64,000 bases of DNA from Symbiodinium natans (GCA_905221605.1 CAJNDS010002834.1:70001-134000), one strand, 5' to 3'; shown: positions 52,755-63,269, numbered from the stretch's first letter. Notes: a model not told the origin generated them from the letters alone. Numbers and translations: made by a program.

Positions 52755-53369
52755 ATAAGGATCAAAATAAGGGGCTCAAACAAGGGTAACAAAGGGAAAT
52801 TTGGGACAAATGAGAAAAAATCAAGGTCAAATCCGGGAAACGAACCGAACCTATTGAGGCTTCAAGCTTTGAAGAATGGCCTTTTTGGTCTCCACTGGCT
52901 GCTGCGTGTGAGCTGCGTGCAGCACGGGTCTTTGAGCTCTTGCCAACTGAACTTTTGTCAGTTGTCATCGTAAATGATTCTGCGCCGTTTCAACGCCTCA
53001 AAGGTCAGTAGCATGGTCTGCACAGTCGGAATGTTCGTATTTTGCAGAGCAGCGCGTGAGGGGAACTCTCTCTTTTTTGGAGCCTCCGGGGTTTTGATCA
53101 GATCGATCGTCTTGATGATGTGGCTCTGCGGGGTGATCTCGGACGCCGGAATCCTCTCCTGCAAGCCGCTGGCGGGGGGGGGGGGGGGGGGATGACGTGA
53201 TTTTCTTGAAACGCTTATCGGAAGTCACCATCGTTTCAGAAAACCGTGCCTTAGCCTTGGCCTTGGCAGGGGTTGCGCACAGCTTCTCTTGACGCTGGTC
53301 CGACGAATCCATGTTCGAGGGATACTGCAGGAAAGCACACAGTTTCACTTGCGCAGAAATGCTGCGCAC
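52755..53369 (-). CDS. Duplicated small gene, copy 1, unknown function
   Basis: On the minus strand the product begins MDSSDQRQEKLCATPAKAKA then KARFSETMVTSDKRFKKITS. Beyond an 18-base C run it continues in another frame as ERIPASEITPQSHIIKTIDL...FEALKRRRIIYDDN-TGA. A third overlapping frame (MTTDKSSVGKSSKTRAARSS...) is also conserved in copy 2. The product is basic and Lys/Ala/Ser-rich. The frame change at the homopolymer could be an intron, a read error or decay. Copy 2 at 54,158 differs by a codon deletion (SHIIKT against SHIKT), which suggests past coding constraint. Confidence 0.55.
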
Positions 53370-53509
53370 TCCTGTAGGGTAAGTTTAAGGTGACATAAGG
53401 GTAGCATAAGGGTAGAATACGGATAGAACCAAGGTGTATGATACAAGGGAGATCCCCAAGGCCCTAAGACCCAAGAAACCTTGTTTAGGTGCGCAATGGA
53501 GGGAATTAA

Positions 53510-53760
53510 GCAAAAATAAGGGCAAATTAAGGGTCAAACGCGGATAGCTGGGCAAATTAAGGGTAAACTAAGGGTAAATTAAGGGTAAATTAAGGGGAAC
53601 TAGGGGTAAATTAAGGGCAAAACAAGGGTAAATCAAGGGAATTAAGGGGAATTAAGGGTAAATTAAGGGTAAATTAAGGGTAAATTAAGGGTAAATTAAG
53701 GGTAAATTAAGGGTAAATTAAGGGTAAATTAAGGGTAAACTAAGGGAATCGCACCCTGAC
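53510..53760 (+). repeat. GGGTAAATTAA minisatellite array
   Basis: About 20 units of the 11-base GGGTAAATTAA, with GGGCAAATTAA and shorter GGGAATTAA variants. Between 53,650 and 53,740 the units are perfect. It lies between the two duplicated genes. Confidence 0.9.
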
Positions 53761-54157
53761 TTGTTTCGGTTAGCAGAAGGGTAGAATAAGGGTGGAATTT
53801 TAAGGGTAAATTATGTGTAAAATAAGGGTAAATTAAGGTAATTAAGGGTAAAATAAGGGTAGATTAAGGGAATCCTGTTTCGGTTGGCTTTGCCGTGTCA
53901 GTTGAGGGCTTTGGGCTTAGGGCTGGAAGGGCTTAGGCGGGTTGTATCCCTTAAACCATAAACCCAGCATGTTTTTTCAATCTTGGGGCGTGGTGTAGGT
54001 TGAGGTGTTTGGGGTCGGGTTTTCGGGAAGTGAGCCCACGTAAAGTCGGGAACTGGCGCAGCTCTGCAACTCTAGTCCAGGCCCGGAAATCAAGGAATTA
54101 GGGTCTATAGGGTTCAGGGGTTAGGGTTTTTCAAGCAACCATATTAGCGATCAAGTC

Positions 54158-54740
54158 CATGCAGGGTCAAAAACAAGGGCTCAAACAAGGGTAACAAAGG
54201 GAAATTTGGGACAGATGAGAAAAAATCAAGGTCAAATCGGGGAAACGAACCTATTGAGGCTTCAAGCTTTGAAGAATGGCCTTTTTGGTCTCCACTGGCT
54301 GCTGCGTGTGAGCTGCATGCAGCACGGGTCTTTGAGCTCTTGCCAACTGAGCTTTTGTCAGTTGTCATCGTAAATGATTCTGCGCCGTTTCAATGCCTCA
54401 AAGGTCAGTAGCACGGTCTGCGCAGTCGGAGTGTCTCCAGCAAGCAGAGCCGTGCGTGAGGGGAGCTTTCTCTTTTTTGGAGCCTCCGGGGTTTTGATCA
54501 GATCGATCGTCTTGATGTGGCTCTGCGGGGTGATCTCGGACGCTGGAATCCTGTCCTGCAAGCAGCACGCTGGCGGGGGGGGGATGACGTGATTTTCTTG
54601 AAACGCTTATCGGAAGTCACCATCGTTTCAGAAAACCGTGCCTTAGCCTTGGCCTTGGCAGGGGTTGCGCGCAGCTTCTCTTGACGTTGGTCCGACGAAT
54701 CCATGTTTGAGGGATACTTCAGGAAAGCACTCAGGTTCAA
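54158..54740 (-). CDS. Duplicated small gene, copy 2, unknown function
   Basis: Same layout as copy 1: MDSSDQRQEKLRATPAKAKA, a C run (here only about 9), RIPASEITPQSHIKTIDL..., ALKRRRIIYDDN-TGA, then MTTDKSSVGKSSKTRAACSS. Upstream, AGATCCCCAAGGCCCTA-GACCCAAGAAACC occurs next to both copies (53,450 and 54,778), so the duplicated unit is about 1.4 kb. The function was not recognised. Confidence 0.55.
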
Positions 54741-54829
54741 TTGCGCAAAATGCTGCGCTGGCTGGGCGTGTAGAGGGAGATCCCCAAGGCCCTACGACCC
54801 AAGAAACCTTGTTCAGGTAAAGGGGAATT

Positions 54830-56060
54830 GGGCAAATTTATGGGTACTGCGGATAGCTGGGCAAATTAAGGGTGAATTAAAGTAAATTAAGGGGAACTAG
54901 GGGTAAATTAGGGGCAAATTAGGGGTAAATTGAAGGTATTAAGGGGAATTAGGGGTAAACTAAGGGTAAACTAAGGGAATCAAACCCTGACCTGGTTCGG
55001 TTGGCAGAAGGGTAGAGTAAGGGTTAAACATGGATACAAGGGCAAATCCCTCTGGCCCTAAGACCCAAGAATTGGGCAAATTAAGGGTAATCTGCGGCTA
55101 GCTGGGCAAATTAAGGGCGAATTAAGGGTAAATTAAGGGGAATGATGGGGTAAATTAACGGTAAATTAAGGGCAAATTAAGGGAAATTTACGGTAACTGA
55201 AGGGCATTCAGGGGAATTAAGGACAAATTAAGGGTAAAATAAGGGCAATTAAGGGTGAATTAAGGGTAACTGAAGGGCATTCAGGTGAATTAAGGACAAA
55301 TTAAGGGTAAAATAAGGGTAAATTAAGGGTAAACTAAGGGAATCAAACCCCGACCCCCTCCAAAACAAGTTTTCCCAAGCTTCAGCGGAGTTTCGGATAC
55401 TGGGTCAAATAAGGATCAAATAAGGGGGTCAAGTGAGCCTACGACTAAATGGAAATTGGGAGATGATTATAGTAAAGACCGGTTTTTATTCGGAGGCTAA
55501 GGGACAGCCCCCAAGCATAGTGGAACCTTTTTTTCGAACGGCAGCTCGAGCTGCATGAGTCAGCTGCAAACGCTGCGCTGCGTTCGCGCTGGCAGATATC
55601 TGTAGGTGAAATAAGTGTGTAAACTCAGGGCAAATTAATTGTAAATTAAGGGGTCACGTATTAGGGTAAGTTCAGTCGAGCTCGCAACTCGGGTCAGCCA
55701 CTATCCAGTGAAACTGAGGGCCGCCGAAGTCAACCCCTCGCTGTCTCTCTAGATGAGCCCATACAAGAAGGGTTCAGGGAATTTGCGCTTGCCTAAATCC
55801 GAATGTTGCAATTTGCTGCTAGCTCCGGCGGCCGCGGACGAATTGGAAGCCGGAAACGATGCCCCTACAAGACCCAACCAACAGTGTAAGGGTAAATTAA
55901 GGGCAAATAAGGGGAAATCCAGGGCAAATTAAAGGAAAATTAAGGGCTGGGCAGATTAAGGTTTTTCCTAACGGAATTAAGTGCAAATTAAGGGCAAATT
56001 AAGGCTAAGGGCAACTGAGCAAAAAAGGTGCATGTGTCAGGGGCCTCGATCCCTTGACGA
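54830..56060 (+). repeat. Degenerate AAATTAAGGG region
   Basis: Units similar to the array at 53,510 but more variable. An internal duplication of about 72 bp (GGGCATTCAGGGGAATTAAG at 55,203 and GGGCATTCAGGTGAATTAAG at 55,275). Unique islands at 55,440-55,600 and 55,660-55,880 show no supported gene. Short open frames at 56,112-56,319 on both strands are also unsupported. Confidence 0.75.
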
Positions 56061-56421
56061 AGAGGGCAGTGCATCGCAGTATTCCTCCAACCGCCGACGC
56101 TCTGGCCTGCTGTGAGAAAGCATAATTACGTATTATTCAAGGTGTTCGTGTTGAACCTGCTAGCTTTCTGCCAAGTCGCATGTCGAACTGTCTCTGCGGG
56201 TTCTGCCGATTCCAGCGTCCATACGCGAACTGCAGCACCAATTCAAGGGCGTCTGCTGCACAGCTTGCCCGTACAGTTGGCCAACTGCGTGTGCACGATT
56301 GCGCTTGCGTAGGCTCCATGGCACCTCAGCTAAGCTGCTAGCTGACTAAACAAAGCGACCCCTGCCACACACACACAAACACAAGCACCAACTACTGTCG
56401 GGGAACACGAGACAAGGCTAA

Positions 56422-58008
56422 TTAAGCTGAGCCACAAGGGTACTTTACGCGAAAATGTTTCTGGACGGGGTGGTACTCGATACTGAACGTGTCAGTAATC
56501 GTACCACCTCCCGGAAGGAAGCTGCGAAGGGTTGGAGGCGTAAGCTGGTTCAGCCGTTCAGCGTTTTGCTGCTCATGCTTCTTGTGCTCAGCATGCGCTC
56601 GAGCCCGTGCTGCCTCGTGCTGCTGCATCTCTCCGTCTCTCGGTGCCGCCGGCTGAGCTGCGCTGCTCCCAGGGTTTTGGCCTGCTTGAGGAGGAGCAGG
56701 AGGTGGGCGGCGCTCTCTTTCTGCTTGCTTCTTGCCAGCAGAGACAAAAGATCGCTGAAGTTCTTCACTGGCTTGCTTCTTCATCTTTTTGAAAATCTGG
56801 TCTTCAGCGTTTTCGGCGTCCAGGCCAGATACTATTTGCAGAATTTCTGGATTGACTGCTTTCTGGCGACCCATGAGCGCGTTGACCATGCGTGCTTTCT
56901 CATCTGCCGGCTCCGTAGGAAACAAATGCTCCACCAGACTTTTCGCCAGATCCAGTTTCACGACGTTTCCATTTTTTCCGCTTCCCCTGCCTTGCGCCGG
57001 AACATCCGCATTTAATACCCGCACCAAGGCTTTGATTGCCTCGGCTGTCAAGAAAGTTCCTCTTTTGATGGCTGCGGGCAGCAAGTCAGTGAGGCCATTG
57101 ACCTGGAGGGTGAGACCCAGGTTCTCCTCTTGCAAGGCCTCAGGCACGCAGGACGGAATGAGCAGCTCTGTTTCCACCGCCAGCCAATTTTCATTTGTCA
57201 TGCTCCAGTTGTGCATCCAAAAGGGCTCGGGATCTTCACTGCATGCATCCAAGACCAGGTAATCCTCCCAGGGAAACAAAAAAACAAGAGAAGAGCATCG
57301 TACTAAATATGGAAATTTCGAGGCCAACCGATGTGGGAGCACAGCAAAATAAGGGCCAAATAAGAGCAAATTAAGCACAAAATAAACACAGAGTACCGGT
57401 GACAAATCTGTCCTGGAAGCCCACCGTTCGCAGGGAGAGCCGCATGCCCAGCGCGGCCCATTTTCTGAACCCCAGTGAGATGACATACTCCTGGGTGGGC
57501 ACGTGGAGGAAACAGCCGCCCTGAGTGAAAAGCGAGCCTAGCCAGGGTGTTTCGTGCCTCAACTACTGCTTTGGGCTCTAAGTTTCGGCTCGCGAGCCTA
57601 GCCAAGCGTTCCTCACGTTGCTGAAGTCGCTCTCCTCGTCCGCGAAGGAGAACGCGAGCGCGGACGCAGATTTCTGATGGGACAGAGGCCCAGCGTGGCG
57701 GTACACGATGTCAGATGGCCTTTTGGGAAAGCGACTGTCCTGGCCATACCAGATTTCCGGCAGCTTTTCGTCCTTCACGCTTCCCAGTCTCGAAAACTCC
57801 TTGGCCTTTTCTGCGTCAGAGGTCCTGTGTGTCAGCCAGTCCTCACCGGTCGGCAAGATTTGAGGCGCGCTGGACCGCGCATAGGGTGAGCAGGCTGCGT
57901 AGATCCACCTCGTGTAGAAGGCCAGCTTCTGATTTTTGCTGTGTCTTTTGGAGATGTCGGTCATGTGAGCAAAGGTGGATTCCAAGATATCCTTGGTGGT
58001 CGACGTGC
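56422..58008 (-). CDS. 3' part of a multi-exon gene, unknown function
   Basis: Three exons join in phase: 58,008-57,598 (TSTTKDILESTFAHMTDISK...), 57,537-57,404 (GSLFTQGGCFLHVPTQEYVI...FQDRF) and 57,264-56,422 (DYLVLDACSEDPEPFWMHNW...), ending with a stop at 56,422. The first exon follows CCCTTCAG. Introns are GC-AG (57,538-57,597) and GT-AG (57,265-57,403). The last exon has a charged helical part, a Pro/Ala/Gln linker (RRPPPAPPQAGQNPG) and an end reading TFSIEYHPVQKHFRVKYPC. About 460 residues, no known domain seen. The long frame reading through 57,265-57,403 is intron. Confidence 0.72.
57532..57604 (-). mobile_element. 60-base intron between 13-bp direct repeats
   Basis: TGGCTAGGCTCGC (minus strand) stands at both ends, 60 bases apart. 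Splicing TGGCTAG|GCTCGC in both copies gives a GC-AG intron and restores NAW-LGSLF exactly in phase 1. Each repeat copy thus contains a full AG|GC junction, as expected when an introner inserts with target duplication. Confidence 0.75.
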
Positions 58009-58027
58009 CTGAAGGGGTCACGGGTTT

Positions 58028-58275
58028 TGCTACGTGCCTTTAATTTGCCCTTAATTTGCCCTTAATTTGCCCTTAATTTGCCCCTAGTTCTATGCTTGCT
58101 TTGTTATTGTTTCACCACAACGCGCATTTATCGGTATTTTACACTTAATTTGCACGTTTTTACCCTTAATTTGCCTTGTTGTGGGCTTTGCCCTTAATTT
58201 GCCCTTAGTTTGCCTTTAGTTTGCCCTTAATTTGCCCTTAATTTGCCCTTAATTTGCCCTTAATTTGCCCCTAAT
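58028..58275 (-). repeat. GGGCAAATTAA array in an intron, minus orientation
   Basis: TTAATTTGCCC units on the plus strand, in two blocks (58,039-58,085 and 58,190-58,270) separated by a related stretch. CACCACAACGCGCATTTATCG (58,112) and CACCGCAACGCGCATTTATCG (58,288) mark a duplicated half. It lies between coding blocks of the minus-strand gene. Confidence 0.85.
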
Positions 58276-58383
58276 TCTAGGCTTGTTCACCGCAACGCGC
58301 ATTTATCGCTATTTTACACTTAATTTGCACGCGTATGTTATCGGTTTGTTTATCCTTAATAATACGGACTGATTGCACGAAAC

Positions 58384-58654
58384 CTCCAAGCCCTAGCGTT
58401 AAAAACACATCTGACAGCGTCCGTCCTGTCTTCAGAAGCCGCAGGGTTTCTCTCGTCGATTCATCATGCGGGTCAAAGCCACTCTGCTGCCAGCTGGCCA
58501 TCAGCTCAAGTGGCAGAGTTTCCCGATGCCACGCGATCTCGCGCAGGAGCTCTGCATGAAGCTTCGAGCGGCCCTCACACCTGTGCACACTGAGGACAGT
58601 GTTGGTCATCTTCTGCAGAAATTCCATTCCTTCATTTTTGTGTGTGTTTTCCAA
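58384..58654 (-). CDS. Exon of the minus-strand gene, unknown function
   Basis: After TTTCTGCAG the frame reads KMTNTVLSVHRCEGRSKLHA then ELLREIAWHRETLPLELMAS... to LTLGLG. A GT donor (GGAG|GTTTCG, 58,383) is in phase with the exon beginning at 58,008 (LGLG-GTSTTKD). An upstream Met frame (MENTHKNEGMEF) could be an alternative start. Predicted helical. No family recognised. Confidence 0.6.
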
Positions 58655-58761
58655 AACCAGGCTTAAATTGCCCTTAATTGGCTCTTATTTGGGCCTTATT
58701 TATTTGGGCAGGGGGCGGGCGAGTTAGGGAAGGAAGTCCTGAATTCAGCTTGATTTGGGCC

Positions 58762-58943
58762 TTATCTTTGCTTAAAAATGGAGCCTTCGACCCGTTCGTC
58801 GGCATTCTCGGACAGCAGCACAGCCGCGGCTCCAGGTAAAGTATATCGATAGACCAACTGCGACCAGGCCAAGTTGGCTGCAAGGCAGACGCCAAAGGAA
58901 AACGCTGTTTCCAGACAACGGTGTTCCTCCTGACTTTTTGGGT
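58762..58943 (-). CDS. Exon with membrane segment, minus strand
   Basis: The frame reads EEHRCLETAFSFGVCLAANL then AWSQLVYRYTLPGAAAVLLS...GSIFKQR with TAA at 58,762. The hydrophobic part FSFGVCLAANLAWSQLVY could be a helix. It may be an internal exon ending before the TAA. Two other frames are also open, so this choice rests on composition. Confidence 0.42.
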
Positions 58944-59031
58944 TTTCGGGTGTTTTCGTTGCATCTTGGCAACATTTGAAAAGGCCGGCCAGTTTTAGAA
59001 CATTTTAGACAATGAATTGAAGCCAAGACGC

Positions 59032-59427
59032 GACCATCCAGGCTGTGCCAAGATCCTGTTCAAGTGCAGGTTTCAGAGGCATGGTGAGGCCTAGGTCCGA
59101 GATGAGGTCAGGATGAAAAACCTGAGCCAGAATTTGCTTCGCGCTTGACCACCATGAGGTACCCTGCGCTCGCCTCGTCGCCCATGCCAACATGGTCTCC
59201 GGGCCCTGCGTTTGAGCTTCCAGGTCTTTGTGGTACTTGTCCTCCAGTGGCGCGGAGACCCGTGTAATTATACTTGCGTGCTGTCTCAGCTCAGGTTGCA
59301 TCATAAATTCTGCAAACAGCTCCGTCGGCCCCCTCCCCGAGTAGTATTTGTAGAGCTGCGCTTTCGTGAGCAGCGGCTCCCTCTTCGAGTCATCTCCTGG
59401 CACGGGGAAATGGAACTGGTTGCGAAT
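59032..59427 (-). CDS. Exon of the minus-strand gene, unknown function
   Basis: After TTTTTATCTTGCAG the frame reads IRNQFHFPVPGDDSKREPLL then TKAQLYKYYSGRGPTELFAE... to ALEQDLGTAW. Upstream at 59,460-59,520 an acidic stretch (EVDNESSNDEDDEFDGL) would join in phase through a GC-AG intron (CTG|GCAGGTGGG). The alternative GT donor uses a different frame. No domain recognised. Confidence 0.6.
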
Positions 59428-59544
59428 CTGCAAGATAAAAAATAAAATGAATAATTTGCGTCCCACCTGCCAGCCCATCGAATTCGTCATCCTCGTCGTT
59501 GGAAGACTCGTTGTCGACCTCGCCAGGAAGTACTACATAAGTAC

Positions 59545-59880
59545 CAAAATAAGGGTAAATCAAGGGTAAATCAAGGGTAAATTAAGGGCACATAGGGAAA
59601 TTAAAGGGAAATTAAGGCTAAATTAAGGGTAAATTAAGGGTGACTTAGTCGTAAATTAAGGGTAAATTAAGGGTAGGTAGGAAATTAAGGGTAACTTACG
59701 GCAAATTAAGGGTTGTTTAAGGGATTTAGGGGTAAATTAAGGGAAACTTACGGGCAAACTAAGGGTAAATAGGCAAATTAAGGGTAAAGTAAGGGTAAAT
59801 TAAGGGTAAATTAAGGCTAAATTAAGGGTAAACCAAGGGGAAATAGGGTAAACTAGGGAAAATTAGGGAGACAAATTAAG
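59545..59880 (+). repeat. GGGTAAATTAA array, plus orientation
   Basis: About 25 units with many length variants, opposite in orientation to the array at 58,028-58,275 although both lie between exons of minus-strand genes. Confidence 0.88.
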
Positions 59881-60236
59881 TTTTTGGGATATAAAAAGGA
59901 TCTCTCTCAAGGCACATTTGTCATGTGCATCATGGCCACTCCTGCGGCGGCCAGAATTGCCCAGTCTCCAAGCAGCTGTCTAAACGACGCAGTCATCCCA
60001 AACCACGCTTTGGCCTTCACCTCGTTTTGTTTCACACCAATGATGTTCCCCTGCTCTGCCCTCTCCTATTTTTGCCACAGTTTCCCCTATTTGGCCCTTA
60101 TTTAAACGCAGTTATTCCACATTCATTTTGCCATTACTTCCACCGCCTACCTTACTTGCAGATATTTCCCTTCTGCGACCCCTTTTGTTTGTGGTTTCGG
60201 AGAGCTGTGCTATGTGCAAGTAGGTCTCGAACTTAC

Positions 60237-60930
60237 CCCTGCGACGCACAGCGCCGGACTTCATCACATCCTCCAGCGTCAGAAGCGGGTCCCCGTCGCC
60301 GTCTGCCTCCAAGCCCAGGTCGGCAGCAAGGTCGTCCATCCACTCGCGGTCTTTCGTCTCCAGGTACGCTTGCAAAGCTTCACGTTTTTGCTCGTAGTGG
60401 TCCCCTGAAAGGAAAGAGCCGTGGGAGTAGTTGCAACATATGGACAACTTTAACGCTGACTCTTGCAACCCGCTGCCGGTCAGAGACCGTTTAAAACTGT
60501 TCCAGAGCGGGTGCGCCAGCTCTGGCTCCACGTCTCCTCGGATCTTCAACTCCGAGAACAGATAGCGCCAAGCCTTCGTCTGTTGCGTCTCTTCATCTTC
60601 TACCTGAACTGGACTTCTTTGTCTTTGAATATATATATATATACATATATATTCAAAGACAAAAAAATCGTCTAAACGCAGAGCTGAAAACTGCCAAGAG
60701 TCGGCGCGCAACATCGGGCGGTTCGGCGCCAGCTGGACGTTGAGCCTGTCCAGTGACAGCATGTGCTCCGCCGGCGGGATGAAGTCCTCCAGGCTCTTGT
60801 TGCACATGATCCGAAGGGTGTGGTGCAGCATCTTGATGATGATGAAAAAGCCTCTCTTCTCTTTTCCAGACAGCTTTGGCCTGGGAACGCCAGGGAACAT
60901 GACAGTGGTACTATGGCACAGTCGTGCCAA
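60237..60930 (-). CDS. Exon cluster of a minus-strand gene, unknown function
   Basis: From MARLCHSTTVMFPGVPRPKL... the frame runs through ...FSALRLDDFF, then an AT palindrome, then VEDEETQQTKAWRYLFSELK...SLTG, a probable second intron (acceptor CTTTCCTTTCAG at 60,405), and DHYEQKREALQAYLETKDRE...KSGAVRRRG. It ends at the consensus donor GTAAGT (60,231-60,236). Both inner introns are multiples of three and carry no stop, so they can be missed as coding. Sequence past 60,236 (FETYLHIAQL...) is intron. Function unrecognised. Confidence 0.62.
60604..60660 (-). mobile_element. 57-base intron built around an AT-rich palindrome
   Basis: GTCTTTGAATATATATGTAT pairs with ATATATATTCAAAGAC to form a hairpin of about 40 bases (60,621-60,660). 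With AAGAAGTCCAGTTCAG added it makes a GT-AG intron in phase 0 (DDFF-VEDEE). It is a minimal foldback intron. Confidence 0.62.
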
Positions 60931-60959
60931 GCTTCCTTCGTTTTTCCCTTAACCTACTC

Positions 60960-61680
60960 TTAATTTGCTCTTAATTTGCCTTCAATTCCCGCCCACTATT
61001 TAATTAAGGCCAAATTAAGGGTTATTTAAAGGATTTAAGTGTAAATTAAGGGTAAATTAAGGGCAAATTGAGGTAAATTAAGAGTGAATTAAGGGTAAAT
61101 AAGGTAATTAAGGAGAAATTAAGGGTAAATTAAGGGAAAATGAAGGGTAAAAGGGTAAATTAAGGGTAGATTAAGGGTAAATCAGGAAATTAAGGATACA
61201 TTAAGGGTAAATTAAGGGTAAAAAGGGAAATAAGGATAAATTAAGGGTAAATTAAGGGTAAATTAAGGGTAAATAAGGAAATTAAGGATAAATTAAGGGT
61301 AATAAAGGTACATTAAGGCTAAATTAAGGCTAAATTAAGGGCAATTCAAGGGGAATTGGGGGTAACTTGGGTGAATTAAGGGTAAATAAGGAAATTAAGG
61401 AGAAATTAAGGGTAAATTAAGGGAAAATGAAGGGTAAAAGGGTAAATTAAGGGTAAATTAAGGGTAAATCAGGAAATTAAGGATACATTAAGGGTAAATT
61501 CAGGGTAAAAAGGGAAATAAGGATAAATTAAGGGTAAATGAAGGGCAAATTACTGGTAAATTAAGGTAAATAAGGAAATTAAGGATAAATTAAGGGTAAA
61601 TTAAAGGTAAATAAGGCTAAATTAAGGCTAAATTAAGGGCAATTCAAGGGGAATTAGGGGTAACTTAAAGGTAAATTTTA
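60960..61680 (+). repeat. Large AAATTAAGGGT array with 287-bp higher-order repeat
   Basis: The 11-base units are organised in two nearly identical long blocks. AGGAGAAATTAAGGGTAAAT occurs at 61,111 and 61,398, and GGGCAATTCAAGGGGAATT closes both (61,340 and 61,637). A segment of about 287 bp was therefore duplicated as a whole. Confidence 0.85.
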
Positions 61681-61754
61681 CTGCTTAGTTGCCAAAAGCC
61701 TTGCCTGAGCACAGATGTGCCGTCCATAGACTCCGGCACCAGGGAAGGCAAGAC

Positions 61755-61945
61755 CTAAGTTAGGCAAAGTGGGCTGTCCCTCACGTTCAGTTCACAGCAC
61801 ATTGCCAGTGCTCTCTGCACAATTCTTTGCGACGCGTTTGCAGAGTGATGCGTCTCTTGCCTCACGCCACTGCACTCAGTCCCAAAGTCAACTGGTGAGG
61901 GCACGTCGGAAGCGATAAGATAAGGGCCAAATGAATATATCCACA
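61755..61945 (-). CDS. Possible exon, minus strand
   Basis: The frame reads ASDVPSPVDFGTECSGVRQE then THHSANASQRIVQRALAMCC ELNVRDSPLCLT with TAG at 61,755. It lies between array blocks, in line with neighbouring minus-strand exons. Unrecognised. Confidence 0.35.
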
Positions 61946-62084
61946 AGCTTCGGGATATCCAATTGGACGGGGCCTGCCCTCAAGGTCTTTGCATCAAACT
62001 CAAATCAACGGGCGCTGACGACTGTGCTTGTCAGCTGGCTCTGCCCTGAAAAAGACTGCGCTCACAATTCGTCATCATTATCGG

Positions 62085-62165
62085 ACTGGTCATCATGGCC
62101 AGCATCAGCCTCATGCTCTTCCTCCTCCTCCTCCCCTTCTTCACATCCATCGTCTGCCAACGGGG
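62085..62165 (-). CDS. Possible acidic exon, minus strand
   Basis: The frame reads LADDGCEEGEEEEEEHEADA then GHDDQSDNDDEL. It may be part of the same gene as 62,370-62,978. The stretch is low complexity, so support is weak. A G-rich run (GGGGTGGGGGGGTGGGGGGA) lies just beyond at 62,164-62,183. Confidence 0.35.
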
Positions 62166-62369
62166 GGTGGGGGGGTGGGGGGAGGAGTCGGGCATTTTGG
62201 TTAGTGTTTAGGGGGTTTCTTACAAACTAAGGGCAAACTTATGGGAAATGACAGCTCGCGTAGCGTTAAAATCAAGGGTCAATCAAGGCAAAAGGTATTT
62301 GAAGGAAACCTATGGGTAAATTAAGGGGAAGTTGAGGGTAAATTAAAGGTAAATTAAGGGTTCGGGACG

Positions 62370-62978
62370 GGCCTTCGCCTTCACCAGGCGACGGGTTCAT
62401 GTCCTTGATCAAGTCGGCGTCGCTGGGCCCAAACAAGGAGGGCTCCGGCTCCTCGCTCATTTCGCCACTGTTGCCACGGGACGGCAGCCGCTGGAGCTCA
62501 TCAGGCTCCACCGGATCGTCCACGTGAAAAACACGCTCACGACTTGGCGAGCGCACGGGCGGGAAAGCATCCCAAACTGTAATGCAAACACAAACACATC
62601 CATCACGTGGCCCTGATGCCAAAATCAACCAAGGCACTCCAGCGGCATGGCCTTGGAGCAATTCATGAGATCGTGCACGTAGCGGGTCTTGATCTCCGGG
62701 TTGAAGGGCGCCACAAGCCTCACTGAGCACTGTCCATCTGGCAAGATGAATGTCGGATCATACACAAGCTTCCACATGATGGTGTCGTTTTTCGAGGGAA
62801 TGCGGACCATCCTGTCCAACACAGGATCACAGACGAAGTTGTGGCCGTTGAGGTCTTCTTCGAAGCTTCCACCTAGGTAGGGCGCCGGTCGCTCCTGCGT
62901 TTTCTCCGCCTCAGCCTGCTCGTCGCACTCGCCGCAATCACTCTGACTCTCTGATGATGAGAAGCTCACCTCGCACAT
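62370..62978 (-). CDS. Two-exon block of a minus-strand gene, unknown function
   Basis: The exon 62,978-62,630 reads MCEVSFSSSESQSDCGECDE...YVHDLMNCSKAMPLECL. It joins in phase, through a 53-base GT-AG intron (62,577-62,629; CTTG|GTTGATTTT...GCATTACAG|TTTGGG), to VWDAFPPVRSPSRERVFHVD...NPSPGEGEG ending near 62,370. Acidic/Ser-rich start, a central part with WKLVYDPTFILPDGQ, and a Ser/Glu/Pro-rich tail. No family recognised. The Met may not be the true start, since AG|GTGAGC lies right behind it. Confidence 0.62.
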
Positions 62979-63269
62979 GAAAATTCATGGGGCAGACGGA
63001 GACTCACTCGATCATTTGTCAGACAACACACATTCAAGCACGGCCTTGTCCCCGTGCTGGACCGACAGGACCTCATGGAACAGAAACTCGTGTCATTTTG
63101 AAAAACCCAGATTTTTTTCATTTCTGGTGAGGCTATGTGTTCCTATTCCCTTCAGCTGCTGCCATGGAACCGGCGCGGTAGTCGAGGCATCAGCTTGCGA
63201 CCCCCCTGCCCTTGATGAAGAAGCCTTGCTCTTGCACTGCGCCTCCAAGAGAGCCTTCGAACGGAGGCT

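Noticed and set aside
56455-57262. Plus-strand frames of 186 and 157 codons
   Set aside because: They mirror the minus-strand last exon, whose splice phases and neighbours fit; the plus-strand readings show no support.
57265-57403. Continuous 354-codon minus-strand frame through this segment
   Set aside because: The segment contains AATTTGCTCTTATTTGGCCC repeat units and poly-T, and has GT and AG ends that keep the phase; it is treated as intron.
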